In this document: piece after piece, positions 8,122 to 16,568 of the stretch
Position numbering within the stretch: position 1 is the stretch's first letter
How the letters are laid out: each line of letters opens with the position of its first letter
Source: Mesorhizobium tianshanense
GTDB taxonomy: Bacteria > Pseudomonadota > Alphaproteobacteria > Rhizobiales > Rhizobiaceae
Direction: 5' to 3'
Assembly: GCF_007830515.1 (NCBI RefSeq)
Contig: NZ_VLKT01000028.1
Location: forward strand, 42,203 to 106,202
Length of the DNA: 64,000 nucleotides
Notes under the pieces: generated by a model
What the model was told of the DNA's origin: nothing
What the model saw: only the letters and a program-made list of their open reading frames with translations
The model's database searches: none
Made by a program: the position numbers and the translations under genes

Positions 8122-9714
8122 ATGAAAAAGAAATTGACTTTTGCGGCCGCGTTGCTGGCCGCAAGCGTCCTCGGCGGCATGGCCAATGCGAAGCAATTGG
8201 TCTACTGCTCGGAGGCGTCGCCGGCTGGCTTCGACCCGTCTCCGTGGAGCGGTGGCAATGACTTCGACGCGTCGTCGCGCACCATCTATTCGCGCCTGGT
8301 CGAGTTCGAACACGGCAAGACCACCATCACGCCCGGCCTCGCCGAGAGCTGGACGGTTTCCGACGACGGCCTCGAATACACGTTCAAGCTTCGGCCAGGC
8401 GTGAAGTTCCAGACCACCGACTACTTCACGCCGACGCGCGACCTCAACGCCGACGACGTAATCTTCTCCTTCGAACGCCAGTGGAAAAAGGAAAGCCCGT
8501 GGTACGACTATCTGGCAGGCACCGGCTGGGAATATTTTGCCGGCATGGGCTTCCCGGATCTTCTCAAGGAGATCGTCAAGGTCGACGACCTGACGGTGAA
8601 ATTCGTGCTGAACAAGCCTGAAGTCGCTTTCCTGCCGGACCTCGGCATGGACTTTGCTTCGATCGTTTCCAAGGAATATGCCGACCAGCTCGACAAGGCT
8701 GACACCAGGCAGCAATTCACCCAGAAGCCGATCGGCACCGGTCCGTTCCAGTTCGTCGACTACCAGGTCGATGCGGTCATCCGCTATGCGGCATGGGACG
8801 GCTACTTTGGCGGCCGCCAGAAGATCGACGATCTGATCTTCGCCATCACGACCGATCCGGCCGTGCGCGCGCAAAAGCTGAAGGCAGGTGAGTGCGATAT
8901 CATGTCGTACCCGGCACCGGCCGACATCGCCGGCCTGCAGGCCGACCCGAACCTCAAGGTCGACGAGCAGGAAGGCCTGAACATCGGCTATATGGCCTAC
9001 AACACGACGCAGTCGCCCTTCGACAAGGTCGAAGTCCGCAAGGCCCTCAACATGGCCGTCAACAAGCAGGCGATTCTCGATGCGGTCTATCAGGGCGCCG
9101 GCCAGGCGGCCATAAATCCGATCCCGCCGACGATGTGGTCCTACAATAAGGACATCAAGGACGATCCGTACGATCCGGACGCGGCCAAGAAGATGCTGGC
9201 CGACGCCGGCGTCACGGATCTTTCGATGAAGATCTGGGCAATGCCCGTCAGCCGCCCGTACAATCCGAACGCCCAAAGAATCGCGGAACTGATCCAGGCC
9301 GACTATGCCAAGATCGGCGTGAAGGCCGAGATCGTCAGCTACGAATGGACCGAGTATCGCGAACGCGGCAAGCAGAAGGATCGTGACGGCGCCTTCCAGC
9401 TCGGCTGGACCGGCGACAATGGCGATCCGGACAACTTCCTGTTCCTGCTCGGCTGCGATGCCATCGGCCAGTCCAACTATGCGATCTGGTGCAACCAGGA
9501 GTTCGAAGGCCTGTTGCAGAAGGGCAAGGCGACCACGGACGTCGCCGAGCGCACCAAGATCTACGAGGAAGCTCAGGCCGTGTTCAAGCGTGAGGCCCCG
9601 TGGCTGACCATCGCCCATTCCAAGGTCTTCATGCCCATGAACAAGAAGGTTTCGGGCTTCGTCATGGATCCGCTCGGCATTCATCGGTTCGACGGCGTCG
9701 ACGTCACCGAATAA
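8122..9714 (+). CDS. dppA: Dipeptide/oligopeptide ABC transporter substrate-binding protein
   Basis: A 530-residue periplasmic SBP of family 5. The signal peptide MKKKLTFAAALLAASVLGGMANA is followed by KQLVYCSEASPAGFDP, nearly identical in style to enterobacterial DppA (AKTLVYCSEGSPEGFNP). It should bind dipeptides, and possibly haem or 5-aminolevulinate as known for some DppA proteins. ATG at 8122 was chosen over a far upstream start because GGGAG lies 6-10 bases before it and it gives a clean signal peptide. It is the first gene of a five-gene operon followed by two permeases and two ATPases. Confidence 0.93.
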   Translation: MKKKLTFAAALLAASVLGGMANAKQLVYCSEASPAGFDPSPWSGGNDFDASSRTIYSRLVEFEHGKTTITPGLAESWTVSDDGLEYTFKLRPGVKFQTTDYFTPTRDLNADDVIFSFERQWKKESPWYDYLAGTGWEYFAGMGFPDLLKEIVKVDDLTVKFVLNKPEVAFLPDLGMDFASIVSKEYADQLDKADTRQQFTQKPIGTGPFQFVDYQVDAVIRYAAWDGYFGGRQKIDDLIFAITTDPAVRAQKLKAGECDIMSYPAPADIAGLQADPNLKVDEQEGLNIGYMAYNTTQSPFDKVEVRKALNMAVNKQAILDAVYQGAGQAAINPIPPTMWSYNKDIKDDPYDPDAAKKMLADAGVTDLSMKIWAMPVSRPYNPNAQRIAELIQADYAKIGVKAEIVSYEWTEYRERGKQKDRDGAFQLGWTGDNGDPDNFLFLLGCDAIGQSNYAIWCNQEFEGLLQKGKATTDVAERTKIYEEAQAVFKREAPWLTIAHSKVFMPMNKKVSGFVMDPLGIHRFDGVDVTE

Positions 9715-9730
9715 GTCAACGAGAAATTGG

Positions 9731-9760
9731 ACGGCGACGCTGGACTTCCGGCGCCGCCGT
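9731..9760 (+). other. Intercistronic hairpin between dppA and dppB
   Basis: ACGGCG (9731-9736) pairs with CGCCGT (9755-9760), and GCTGG pairs with CCGGC inside, giving a strong two-part stem. There is no U-run, so it is more likely an mRNA-stability or partial-attenuation structure behind the highly expressed binding-protein gene than a full terminator. Confidence 0.6.
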
Positions 9761-9773
9761 TCTATGAAGTACG

Positions 9774-10781
9774 ATGCTCCGCTATCTCCTCCACAAGCTC
9801 GCCTTGATCATCCCGACCGTGTTCGGCATATCGCTGGCGGCGTTCGCTTTCGTCCGGCTTCTGCCGGGCGACCCGATCCTGGCCCTGGCCGGCGAGCGCG
9901 GCGTCAGCCCCGAACGCTACGCGGAGCTTGTCGAGCGGTTTGGCTATAACCGGCCTTATGTCATCCAGTATCTGGAGTATATCGGCAGGGTCCTGACCGG
10001 CGACTTCGGCATATCGATCGCCACCAAGCGGCCGGTGCTCGGTGAATTCCAGGCGCTGTTTCCGGCCACGCTGGAACTGGCGACGATCGCGCTGATCATC
10101 GCCGTGCTCATCGGCATTCCCGCCGGCATCTTCGCCGCGGTCAAGCGCGGGTCATGGTTCGACCAGGCAACGATGGGCGTGGCGCTGACCGGCTATTCGA
10201 TGCCGATCTTCTGGTGGGGGCTGCTGCTCATCATATTCTTCTCCGGCTACCTCGGCTGGACGCCGGTTTCCGGTCGCATCGGCCTTCAATATTTCTTCAA
10301 ACCGACGACGGGGTTCATGCTGATCGACAGCCTGATCTCCGGCAAGAGCGGCGCTTTCAGGTCCGCCGCCAGTCATCTGATCCTGCCGGCAATCGTGCTG
10401 GCGACGATTCCGCTCGCCGTCATAGCGCGCCAGACGCGCTCGGCGATGCTGGAGGTGCTGGGTGAGGACTATGTCCGCACCGCCCGCGCCAAGGGCCTGG
10501 CGCCGCGTCGCGTCATCGGCCTCCACGCTTTTCGCAATGCACTGATCCCCGTCGTCACCACCATCGGCCTGCAGGTCGGCACGCTGATGGCGGGCGCGAT
10601 CCTGACCGAAACGATCTTTTCCTGGCCCGGTATCGGTAAATGGATGATCGACGCGATCGGCAAGCGCGACTACGTCGTCGTCCAGAGCGGCTTGCTGATC
10701 ATCGCGCTGATCGTCATGGCGGTGAACCTGATCGTCGATGTGCTCTACGCCGTCATCAACCCACGTATCCGGGTGCAGTGA
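9774..10781 (+). CDS. dppB: Dipeptide ABC transporter permease, DppB type
   Basis: A 335-residue inner-membrane permease beginning MLRYLLHKLALIIPTVFGIS, with the DppB/OppB hallmark RLLPGDP near residue 30. The EAA-type cytoplasmic loop is around DYVRTARAKGLAPRRVIGLHAFRNALIPV. Several hydrophobic segments are visible. It forms the channel with DppC. It lies 59 bp after dppA and 1 bp before dppC. Confidence 0.93.
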   Translation: MLRYLLHKLALIIPTVFGISLAAFAFVRLLPGDPILALAGERGVSPERYAELVERFGYNRPYVIQYLEYIGRVLTGDFGISIATKRPVLGEFQALFPATLELATIALIIAVLIGIPAGIFAAVKRGSWFDQATMGVALTGYSMPIFWWGLLLIIFFSGYLGWTPVSGRIGLQYFFKPTTGFMLIDSLISGKSGAFRSAASHLILPAIVLATIPLAVIARQTRSAMLEVLGEDYVRTARAKGLAPRRVIGLHAFRNALIPVVTTIGLQVGTLMAGAILTETIFSWPGIGKWMIDAIGKRDYVVVQSGLLIIALIVMAVNLIVDVLYAVINPRIRVQ

Positions 10782-10782
10782 G

Positions 10783-11700
10783 ATGACCGACCAAACCACG
10801 GCAGAAGCCACCGCCGCATCCATTCCGACCGGCGGCCGGCAACGCGCCTTTGCCGAATTCTGGCATTACTACTCGATGAACACCGGCGCCGTCATCGGCC
10901 TGGTCGTGTTCACGGCTCTGGTGCTGGTGGCGATTTTCGCGCCACTGGTCGCGCCGCATTCGCCTGACGAACAGTTTCGCGATGCGCTGCTGACGCCGCC
11001 GGTCTGGCAGGAGGGCGGCAAATCGATGTTCCTGCTCGGCACCGACGCCGTTGGCCGCGACATGCTTTCGCGGCTGATTTTCGGGGCGCGGTTCTCGCTG
11101 TTCATCGGTCTGGTCGTCGTGGTTTTCTCGCTGACCAGCGGCATCGTCCTCGGCGTGCTCGCCGGCTATTTCCGCGGCTGGGTCGATACGCTGATCATGC
11201 GCGTCATGGACGTCATTCTGGCCTTCCCGTCGCTGCTCCTTGCCCTGGTTCTGGTGGCGATCCTCGGACCCGGCCTGTTCAACGCCATGCTGGCGATTGC
11301 GCTGGTGCTGCAGCCGCATTTCGCGCGGCTCACGCGCGCGGCGGTGATGGCCGAAAAGAACCGCGAATATGTGATCTCCGCCAAGGTGGCCGGTGCCAGT
11401 CATGTCAGGCTGATGGTGAAGACGATCTTGCCGAACTGCATGGCACCGCTGATCGTGCAGGCGACACTGTCCTTCTCCAACGCCATCCTCGAGGCCGCGG
11501 CTCTCGGCTTCCTCGGCGTCGGCGCGCAGCCGCCGACGCCGGAATGGGGCACCATGCTCGCCACGGCGCGGGAGTTCATCCTGCGCGCGCCATGGGTGGT
11601 GACCTTCCCCGGTCTCGCCATCCTGATCACGGTGCTTGCCATCAACCTGATCGGCGATGGCCTGCGCGATGCCTTCGATCCCAAGCTGAAGAGGTCGTGA
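10783..11700 (+). CDS. dppC: Dipeptide ABC transporter permease, DppC type
   Basis: A 305-residue permease with the DppC/OppC N-terminal pattern: one membrane segment, then APLVAPHSPDEQF, then FLLGTDAVGRDMLSRLIFGARFSL. The EAA loop lies at NREYVISAKVAGASHVRLMVKTILPNCMAPL. ATG at 10783 follows the dppB stop by 1 bp, showing translational coupling; an upstream in-frame start inside dppB is not needed. Confidence 0.93.
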   Translation: MTDQTTAEATAASIPTGGRQRAFAEFWHYYSMNTGAVIGLVVFTALVLVAIFAPLVAPHSPDEQFRDALLTPPVWQEGGKSMFLLGTDAVGRDMLSRLIFGARFSLFIGLVVVVFSLTSGIVLGVLAGYFRGWVDTLIMRVMDVILAFPSLLLALVLVAILGPGLFNAMLAIALVLQPHFARLTRAAVMAEKNREYVISAKVAGASHVRLMVKTILPNCMAPLIVQATLSFSNAILEAAALGFLGVGAQPPTPEWGTMLATAREFILRAPWVVTFPGLAILITVLAINLIGDGLRDAFDPKLKRS

Positions 11701-11702
11701 TC

Positions 11703-12578
11703 ATGCCTCTTCTCGAGATCAAGAACCTCACCGTGTCCTTCGATACCGCTGCCGGACCGTTCATGGCCGTACAAGGCATCGACCTGTCGATCGAGCCGCG
11801 CGAGGTGCTGGCGATCGTCGGTGAATCCGGCTCCGGCAAATCGGTGGCGATGCTGGCGGTGATGGGGCTGTTGCCGAACACGGCGACGGTGAAGGCCGAC
11901 CGCATGGCGTTCGACGGCATTGACTTGCTTGAGCTCGGTCCGTCCGAGCGCCGCAAGATCGTCGGCAAGGACATCTCGATGATCTTCCAGGAGCCGATCG
12001 CCAGTCTCAATCCATGCTTCACCGCCGGCTTCCAGATCGAGGAGGTGCTGCGCTTCCACATGGGCATGGACCGCGCCCAGCGCAGGGCTCGCGCCGTCGA
12101 ACTGATGAAGCTGGTCGGCATCGCCGATCCGGAAGAGCGGCTGAATTCGTTCCCGCACCAGATGTCGGGCGGCCAGTGCCAGCGCGTCATGATCGCCATT
12201 GCCATCGCCTGCAATCCGAAGCTGTTGATTGCCGATGAGCCGACCACCGCGCTCGACGTCACCATCCAGAAGCAGATCCTCGACCTGTTGGTTGGCTTGC
12301 AGGCCAAATACGGCATGGGGCTGATCATGATCACCCACAATATGGGCGTTGTCGCCGAGACCGCCGACCGCGTCATCGTCCAGTACAAGGGCCGCAAGAT
12401 GGAGGAGGCCGACGTCCTGTCGCTGTTCGAGCAGCCGAAGAGCAACTACACGCGCGCGCTTCTGTCGGCGCTGCCGGAAAACGCCGTCGGCGACCGGCTG
12501 CCGACCATTTCCGACATGCTGTTCGAACCGGCCCCCTCTGTCGCGGGAACTGAGCCTGCAACGGGAGCCGCGTCATGA
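11703..12578 (+). CDS. dppD: Dipeptide ABC transporter ATP-binding protein, DppD type
   Basis: A 291-residue ATPase. Walker A is GESGSGKSV, the Q-loop region is MIFQEPIASLNP, and the signature is MSGGQCQRVMIAIAIA (the usual QRQR reads QCQR). Walker B is LLIADEPTTALDV and the H-switch His is in MITHNMG. Opp/Dpp ATPases work as D/F heterodimers, and the partner is the next gene. It starts 2 bp after the dppC stop. Confidence 0.93.
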   Translation: MPLLEIKNLTVSFDTAAGPFMAVQGIDLSIEPREVLAIVGESGSGKSVAMLAVMGLLPNTATVKADRMAFDGIDLLELGPSERRKIVGKDISMIFQEPIASLNPCFTAGFQIEEVLRFHMGMDRAQRRARAVELMKLVGIADPEERLNSFPHQMSGGQCQRVMIAIAIACNPKLLIADEPTTALDVTIQKQILDLLVGLQAKYGMGLIMITHNMGVVAETADRVIVQYKGRKMEEADVLSLFEQPKSNYTRALLSALPENAVGDRLPTISDMLFEPAPSVAGTEPATGAAS

Positions 12579-13405
12579 GCGCGACGGTTCTCGAGGGCAA
12601 AAACATCGTGCGCGACTATCATGTCGGCGGCGGCCTGTTTCGCCCCTCGCGCACGGTGCATGCGGTCAAGGGCGTCTCGTTCAGCGTCGACAAGGGCAAG
12701 ACGCTGGCCATCGTCGGCGAAAGCGGCTGCGGCAAGTCAACGCTCGCCCGCATCATCACCCTGATCGATCCGGCGACATCGGGTGAGCTCTTCATCGACG
12801 GCAACAAGGTCGACATCGCTAAGGACGGCTTGACGAAGGAGATGCGCCGCAAGGTGCAGATCGTCTTCCAGAACCCCTATGGTTCGCTCAATCCGCGCCA
12901 GAAGATCGGCGACGTGCTGGGCGAGCCGCTGCTCATCAACACCGACAAGCCGGCCGACGAACGGCGCGATCTCGCCATGAAGATGCTGAAGAAGGTCGGC
13001 CTCGGACCGGAGCATTACAACCGTTACCCGCATATGTTCTCGGGCGGCCAGCGCCAGCGCATTGCCATCGCCCGCGCGCTGATGCTCAATCCGAGCCTCC
13101 TGGTGCTCGACGAGCCGGTTTCGGCGCTCGATCTTTCGGTGCAGGCGCAGGTGCTCAACCTGCTCGCCGACCTGCAGGACGAGTTCGAGCTGACCTATGT
13201 CTTCATCAGCCACGACCTGTCGGTGGTGCGCTACATCGCCGACGACGTGATGGTCATGTATTTCGGCGAGGCGGTCGAATATGGTTCGCGCGACACGGTC
13301 TTCGCTGACCCCAAGCACAACTACACCAAGACATTGTTCGCCGCGACGCCGCGCGCCGACGTCGCCAGCATCAAGGCGAGGCTGGCGAAGAAGAAGGCCG
13401 CCTAG
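12575..13405 (+). CDS. dppF: Dipeptide ABC transporter ATP-binding protein, DppF type
   Basis: A 276-residue ATPase. Walker A is GESGCGKST, the Q-loop region IVFQNPYGSLNPRQK is the F-type signature, the C-loop is FSGGQRQRIAIARAL, Walker B is LLVLDEPVSALDLS, and the switch His is in FISHDLS. The start overlaps the dppD stop (ATGA), so the two ATPases are translationally coupled. It is the last gene of the operon; the next gene is convergent. Confidence 0.93.
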   Translation: MSATVLEGKNIVRDYHVGGGLFRPSRTVHAVKGVSFSVDKGKTLAIVGESGCGKSTLARIITLIDPATSGELFIDGNKVDIAKDGLTKEMRRKVQIVFQNPYGSLNPRQKIGDVLGEPLLINTDKPADERRDLAMKMLKKVGLGPEHYNRYPHMFSGGQRQRIAIARALMLNPSLLVLDEPVSALDLSVQAQVLNLLADLQDEFELTYVFISHDLSVVRYIADDVMVMYFGEAVEYGSRDTVFADPKHNYTKTLFAATPRADVASIKARLAKKKAA

Positions 13406-13449
13406 ACCCCGCAATCGCGGCCGTCAGGCGAGGATAACTTCCAAGTTGC

Positions 13450-14730
13450 TCACGATAGCCGGGCGATGATAGCGCGCAGGGTCTCGCCGAAGCGCTGGAC
13501 TTCCTCGATCGTGTTGTAATGCACCAGCGAGGCGCGGACGGCGCCGCTGTCCATGCTGAGGTTCAGGCGCTTCATCAGCCGCGGCGCGTACATATGGCCG
13601 TCGCGGATGCCAATCTGCATTTCGGCCATCGCCTCGACGATCATTTGCGGCGACAGCGTGCCGATGTTGAAGCAGAAGGTCGGCACGCGCTCGTTGCGGC
13701 GGGCTTCGTCGGCGACGCCATAGATCGTCGCGCCGCAACCCTTGAGCACGGCAAGCATTTCGCGCGCCAGCACCAACTCGTAGTCGCGGATGGCATTCAT
13801 GCCGGCGACGATGTTGTCGCGCCGCGACCGGTTGTTCTCAGCCAGGAAGTTGCGGCCGATCGATTCGAGATAGCGCACCGCGGCATCCATGCCGGAGACG
13901 TTCTCGTAGATGAAGGTGCCGGCCTCGACCTTGTAGGGCGGCTCGTCGGGAATGAAATCCTCGCGGAAGGTCGGCAGGCGCTTCAGCGTTTCGAAACGGC
14001 CCCACAGGAAGCCCATATGCGGCGAGAAATTCTTGTAGCCGGAGCAGACCAGATAGTCGCAGTCCCAGGCCTGCACGTCGATCAGCCCGTGCGGCCCGTA
14101 ATGCACGCAGTCGAGGAACACTTCGGCGCCGGCGGCATGCGCGATGTCGGCCACCGCAGCGACATCGACGATCGAGCCGATCGAATGCGCCGTCACCGTA
14201 CAGGCGACGAGCCGGGTGCGTTCGCAGACCAGAGGACGAAGGTCGTCGACATGGAGGTTGCCGTCGTCGCGCATCCGCCACCATTTGAATTTCGCGCCGG
14301 CGGGCGCCAGCGCCAGCCATGTCGCGATGTTGGCGTCGTGGTCCATATCGGTGATGACGATCTCGTCACGCTCTCCGAGCATCTGGCCGATGCCGAGACT
14401 GACGAGGCGGATGAACGAAGTGGCGTTCATGCCGAAACAGATTTCCGCAGGGCTATAGGCGTTGATCAGCAGTGCCACGCTTTCGCGCGCATCGGCGATC
14501 GCCTGGTCGACGGCGACGCTGCGGCCATAGCGGCCACCGCGCTGCACATTGTGCGCGACCAGATGATTGGTCACCGCGTCGAGCACGCTTTGCGGGATCT
14601 GCGCGCCGGCGGCGTTGTCCATGAAGATGAAGTCGCCAGCCTGCTGCAGGGCTGGAAACATGGCGCGGATCGTGTCGACCGGGAAGGCTGCGGAGACGTC
14701 GCGCGCACTAGGGGTCTGATGCTTGTTCAA
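13450..14730 (-). CDS. Cysteine-desulfurase-like class V aminotransferase-fold enzyme
   Basis: A 426-residue PLP enzyme of fold type I, class V. MDNAAGAQIPQSVLDAV near the N-terminus, the HSIGSIVDVAAVADIAHAAGAEVFLDCVHYGPH core and the PLP-lysine site CSGYKNFSPHMGFLWG match the cysteine-desulfurase-like (VC1184-type) subfamily. The usual SufS/IscS catalytic Cys loop is not obvious, so the substrate may be another amino acid. TTG at 14730 was chosen because AGGAG lies 6 bases upstream; it drops a non-homologous Trp/Ser-rich extension. It lies 67 bp after the amino-acid permease and is probably the last gene of that cassette, converging on dppF. Confidence 0.82.
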   Translation of the reverse strand: MNKHQTPSARDVSAAFPVDTIRAMFPALQQAGDFIFMDNAAGAQIPQSVLDAVTNHLVAHNVQRGGRYGRSVAVDQAIADARESVALLINAYSPAEICFGMNATSFIRLVSLGIGQMLGERDEIVITDMDHDANIATWLALAPAGAKFKWWRMRDDGNLHVDDLRPLVCERTRLVACTVTAHSIGSIVDVAAVADIAHAAGAEVFLDCVHYGPHGLIDVQAWDCDYLVCSGYKNFSPHMGFLWGRFETLKRLPTFREDFIPDEPPYKVEAGTFIYENVSGMDAAVRYLESIGRNFLAENNRSRRDNIVAGMNAIRDYELVLAREMLAVLKGCGATIYGVADEARRNERVPTFCFNIGTLSPQMIVEAMAEMQIGIRDGHMYAPRLMKRLNLSMDSGAVRASLVHYNTIEEVQRFGETLRAIIARLS

Positions 14731-14797
14731 GATGGTCTCCTGCGAAGTGCCTGACAGTTGGGGAAGCGAAAATTGACAGATGGCGAAGCTGCCGAGG

Positions 14798-15472
14798 TCA
14801 GCGGGTCTTTTCGGTTTTGAAGCGGCGTTCCAGCAGGCTGACGAGGCGGACCATCGGCCAGAGAAAGATGAGATAGACCAGCGCTGCGCCAATCAGCGGC
14901 GAGGGGTTGGCGTAGAGCGACTGCGCGTTGGTCGCTTCCTTCAGCAGTTCGGGCAGCGCCACGGTGGAGGCGAGCGAGGTGTCCTTGAACATCGAAACGC
15001 AGTTGCTGGTCATCGGCGGAATGACCACGCGGATTGCCTGCGGCAGCACCACCTTGCGCAAGGTCAGCAAAAACGGCAGGCCGAGTGCCTGCGCCGCCTC
15101 GAACTGGCCGCGCGGAATGCTCTCTATGCCGGAGCGGAACACCTCAGCCGAATAGGCCGCCATGATGATGGCGAATGCCGTCACCGCGGAGGTCCAGGAC
15201 GACAGGCGTATGCCGAGGAATGGCAGCGCGTAGTAGATCAGGATCAGCACGACCAGCACCGGCATCGCCCGGAAAATATCGATATAGCCAACCGCCAGCA
15301 GCCGCAGCGGCTTTGGCGCATAGAGCCGCACCAGGCTGATCGCCAGGCCGACGGGAATGCCGATGCCGATGCTCAACAGCCCGAGCAGCAGCGTGTTCAG
15401 GAAGCCGCGCAGCAGCGCCGGCAGGCTGGAGATCATGACATCGGCGTTGAAGAAGGTCTCGATCAGCGACAT
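14798..15472 (-). CDS. Polar amino-acid ABC transporter permease (HisM/GlnP type)
   Basis: A 224-residue permease of the His/Glu/Gln/Arg/opine family. About five membrane segments are visible, with YIDIFRAMPVLVVLILIYYALP and the EAA loop IPRGQFEAAQALGLPFLLTLRKVVLPQAIR. The start at 15472 (MSLIETFF) has GGGA at the right spacing; a start three codons earlier is too close to the same site. Such permeases work as homodimers or heterodimers with an ATPase, but no ATPase gene is present in this cassette. It follows the binding-protein gene after a hairpin-containing 199-bp gap. Confidence 0.88.
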   Translation of the reverse strand: MSLIETFFNADVMISSLPALLRGFLNTLLLGLLSIGIGIPVGLAISLVRLYAPKPLRLLAVGYIDIFRAMPVLVVLILIYYALPFLGIRLSSWTSAVTAFAIIMAAYSAEVFRSGIESIPRGQFEAAQALGLPFLLTLRKVVLPQAIRVVIPPMTSNCVSMFKDTSLASTVALPELLKEATNAQSLYANPSPLIGAALVYLIFLWPMVRLVSLLERRFKTEKTR

Positions 15473-15628
15473 GGGGAGCATTCCCGAAAGATTTGGCGTC
15501 CCGCGACGCTAAGGCATGGCTCCGAGACCGGAAATCGGCCTTTTGAGCGGATCATGCGTGAAAGTCGAAAGGCTGCGGCGTCCGTTGCGCGTCCACGAGG
15601 GCGCGCAACGCTGCCCCGTGAGACTGCT

Positions 15629-15650
15629 GCGCCGGCGCGGAAGCCGGCGC
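15629..15650 (-). other. Intercistronic hairpin between the amino-acid binding-protein and permease genes
   Basis: On the minus-strand transcript GCGCCGGC-TTCCGC-GCCGGCGC forms a perfect 8-bp GC stem with a 6-base loop, 21 bases after the binding-protein stop codon. There is no U-tract, so read-through to the permease is expected. Confidence 0.65.
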
Positions 15651-15671
15651 AATCTCGGCATGAGTTGCTGC

Positions 15672-16469
15672 TCAGGCCTTCGGCACCGGCATTTCCTTGA
15701 CGGTCGAAGAATCGGCGGGCGCGTCGCTGCCGAACCACTTCTTGTGGATCGCGGCCAGCGTGCCGTCCTTCTTCATCGCGGTCAGCGCGTCGTTCAGCTT
15801 GCCGAGCAGCGGGTGGTCCTTGGCCATCATCAGGCCGTACTGCTCGCCGGTCTTGATGCGCTCTTTTACGGCGAGATCCTTCATCTTGGTGAAGGAGTAT
15901 TCCAGGCCCGGAACGTCGCTGACCGCGGCGTCGACGCGACCGGCGCTGAGATCGAGCAGCAGGTTCTGCTGCGTGTCGTAGCCCTTCACCTCGCTGAACC
16001 CGCCGGCCTCCTGGTGCTGCTTGGTCCAGGCTTCCCCGGTCGAGCCGGACAGCACGCCGATGATCTTGCCCTTGAGGTCGGCCTCGGCCATGATCGGGCT
16101 GTCGGCCTTGGCGGCGATGCCCATGTCGGAATCATAATAGGGCTGCGTGAATGCCTGCGACTTCAGTCGCTCCGGCGTGATCGTGATCGACGAGATGGCA
16201 ACGTCGATGCGCTTCGACGTGGTGGCGGCGAACAGGGCCTGAAATCCGAGGTCGGCAATTTCCGTGGTCATGCCGATGCGCTTTGCCGCTTCGTTGACGA
16301 TGTCGACTTCGAAACCCTCGAACGTGCCGCTTTCGTTCTTGTATTCGAAGGGCGGATTGGTCGGATAGGCGCCGACGTTCAGCACGTCCGCGGCATAGGC
16401 GGTGGCCGGGCCGGCGGCGATGCCGATGGCGGCAGCGAGAAGAAGCAGGTTGCGACGAGTGAAGCTCAT
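15672..16469 (-). CDS. Amino-acid ABC transporter substrate-binding protein (family 3)
   Basis: A 265-residue periplasmic protein. After a signal peptide (MSFTRRNLLLLAAAIGIAAG, cleavage near ATAYAA) comes the SBP-3 signature LNVGAYPTNPPFEYKN, then GFEVDIVNEAAKRIG and AISSITITPERLKSQAFTQPYY. ATG at 16469 was chosen because AGGGAA lies just upstream; an upstream ATG adds eight residues before the signal peptide. The ligand is probably a polar or aromatic amino acid, not determinable here. It sits between two PLP-enzyme genes under a GntR regulator, suggesting uptake of the substrate of those enzymes. Confidence 0.9.
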   Translation of the reverse strand: MSFTRRNLLLLAAAIGIAAGPATAYAADVLNVGAYPTNPPFEYKNESGTFEGFEVDIVNEAAKRIGMTTEIADLGFQALFAATTSKRIDVAISSITITPERLKSQAFTQPYYDSDMGIAAKADSPIMAEADLKGKIIGVLSGSTGEAWTKQHQEAGGFSEVKGYDTQQNLLLDLSAGRVDAAVSDVPGLEYSFTKMKDLAVKERIKTGEQYGLMMAKDHPLLGKLNDALTAMKKDGTLAAIHKKWFGSDAPADSSTVKEMPVPKA

Positions 16470-16568
16470 TTTCGTTCCCTCTGGTTCGGCCACTCCCTGT
16501 GGCGATTTTCACTTCCGCCCCTTTCAGCGCCGTATTTCCGGACACTGCAGGCGAGGCGGCGCCTGAAG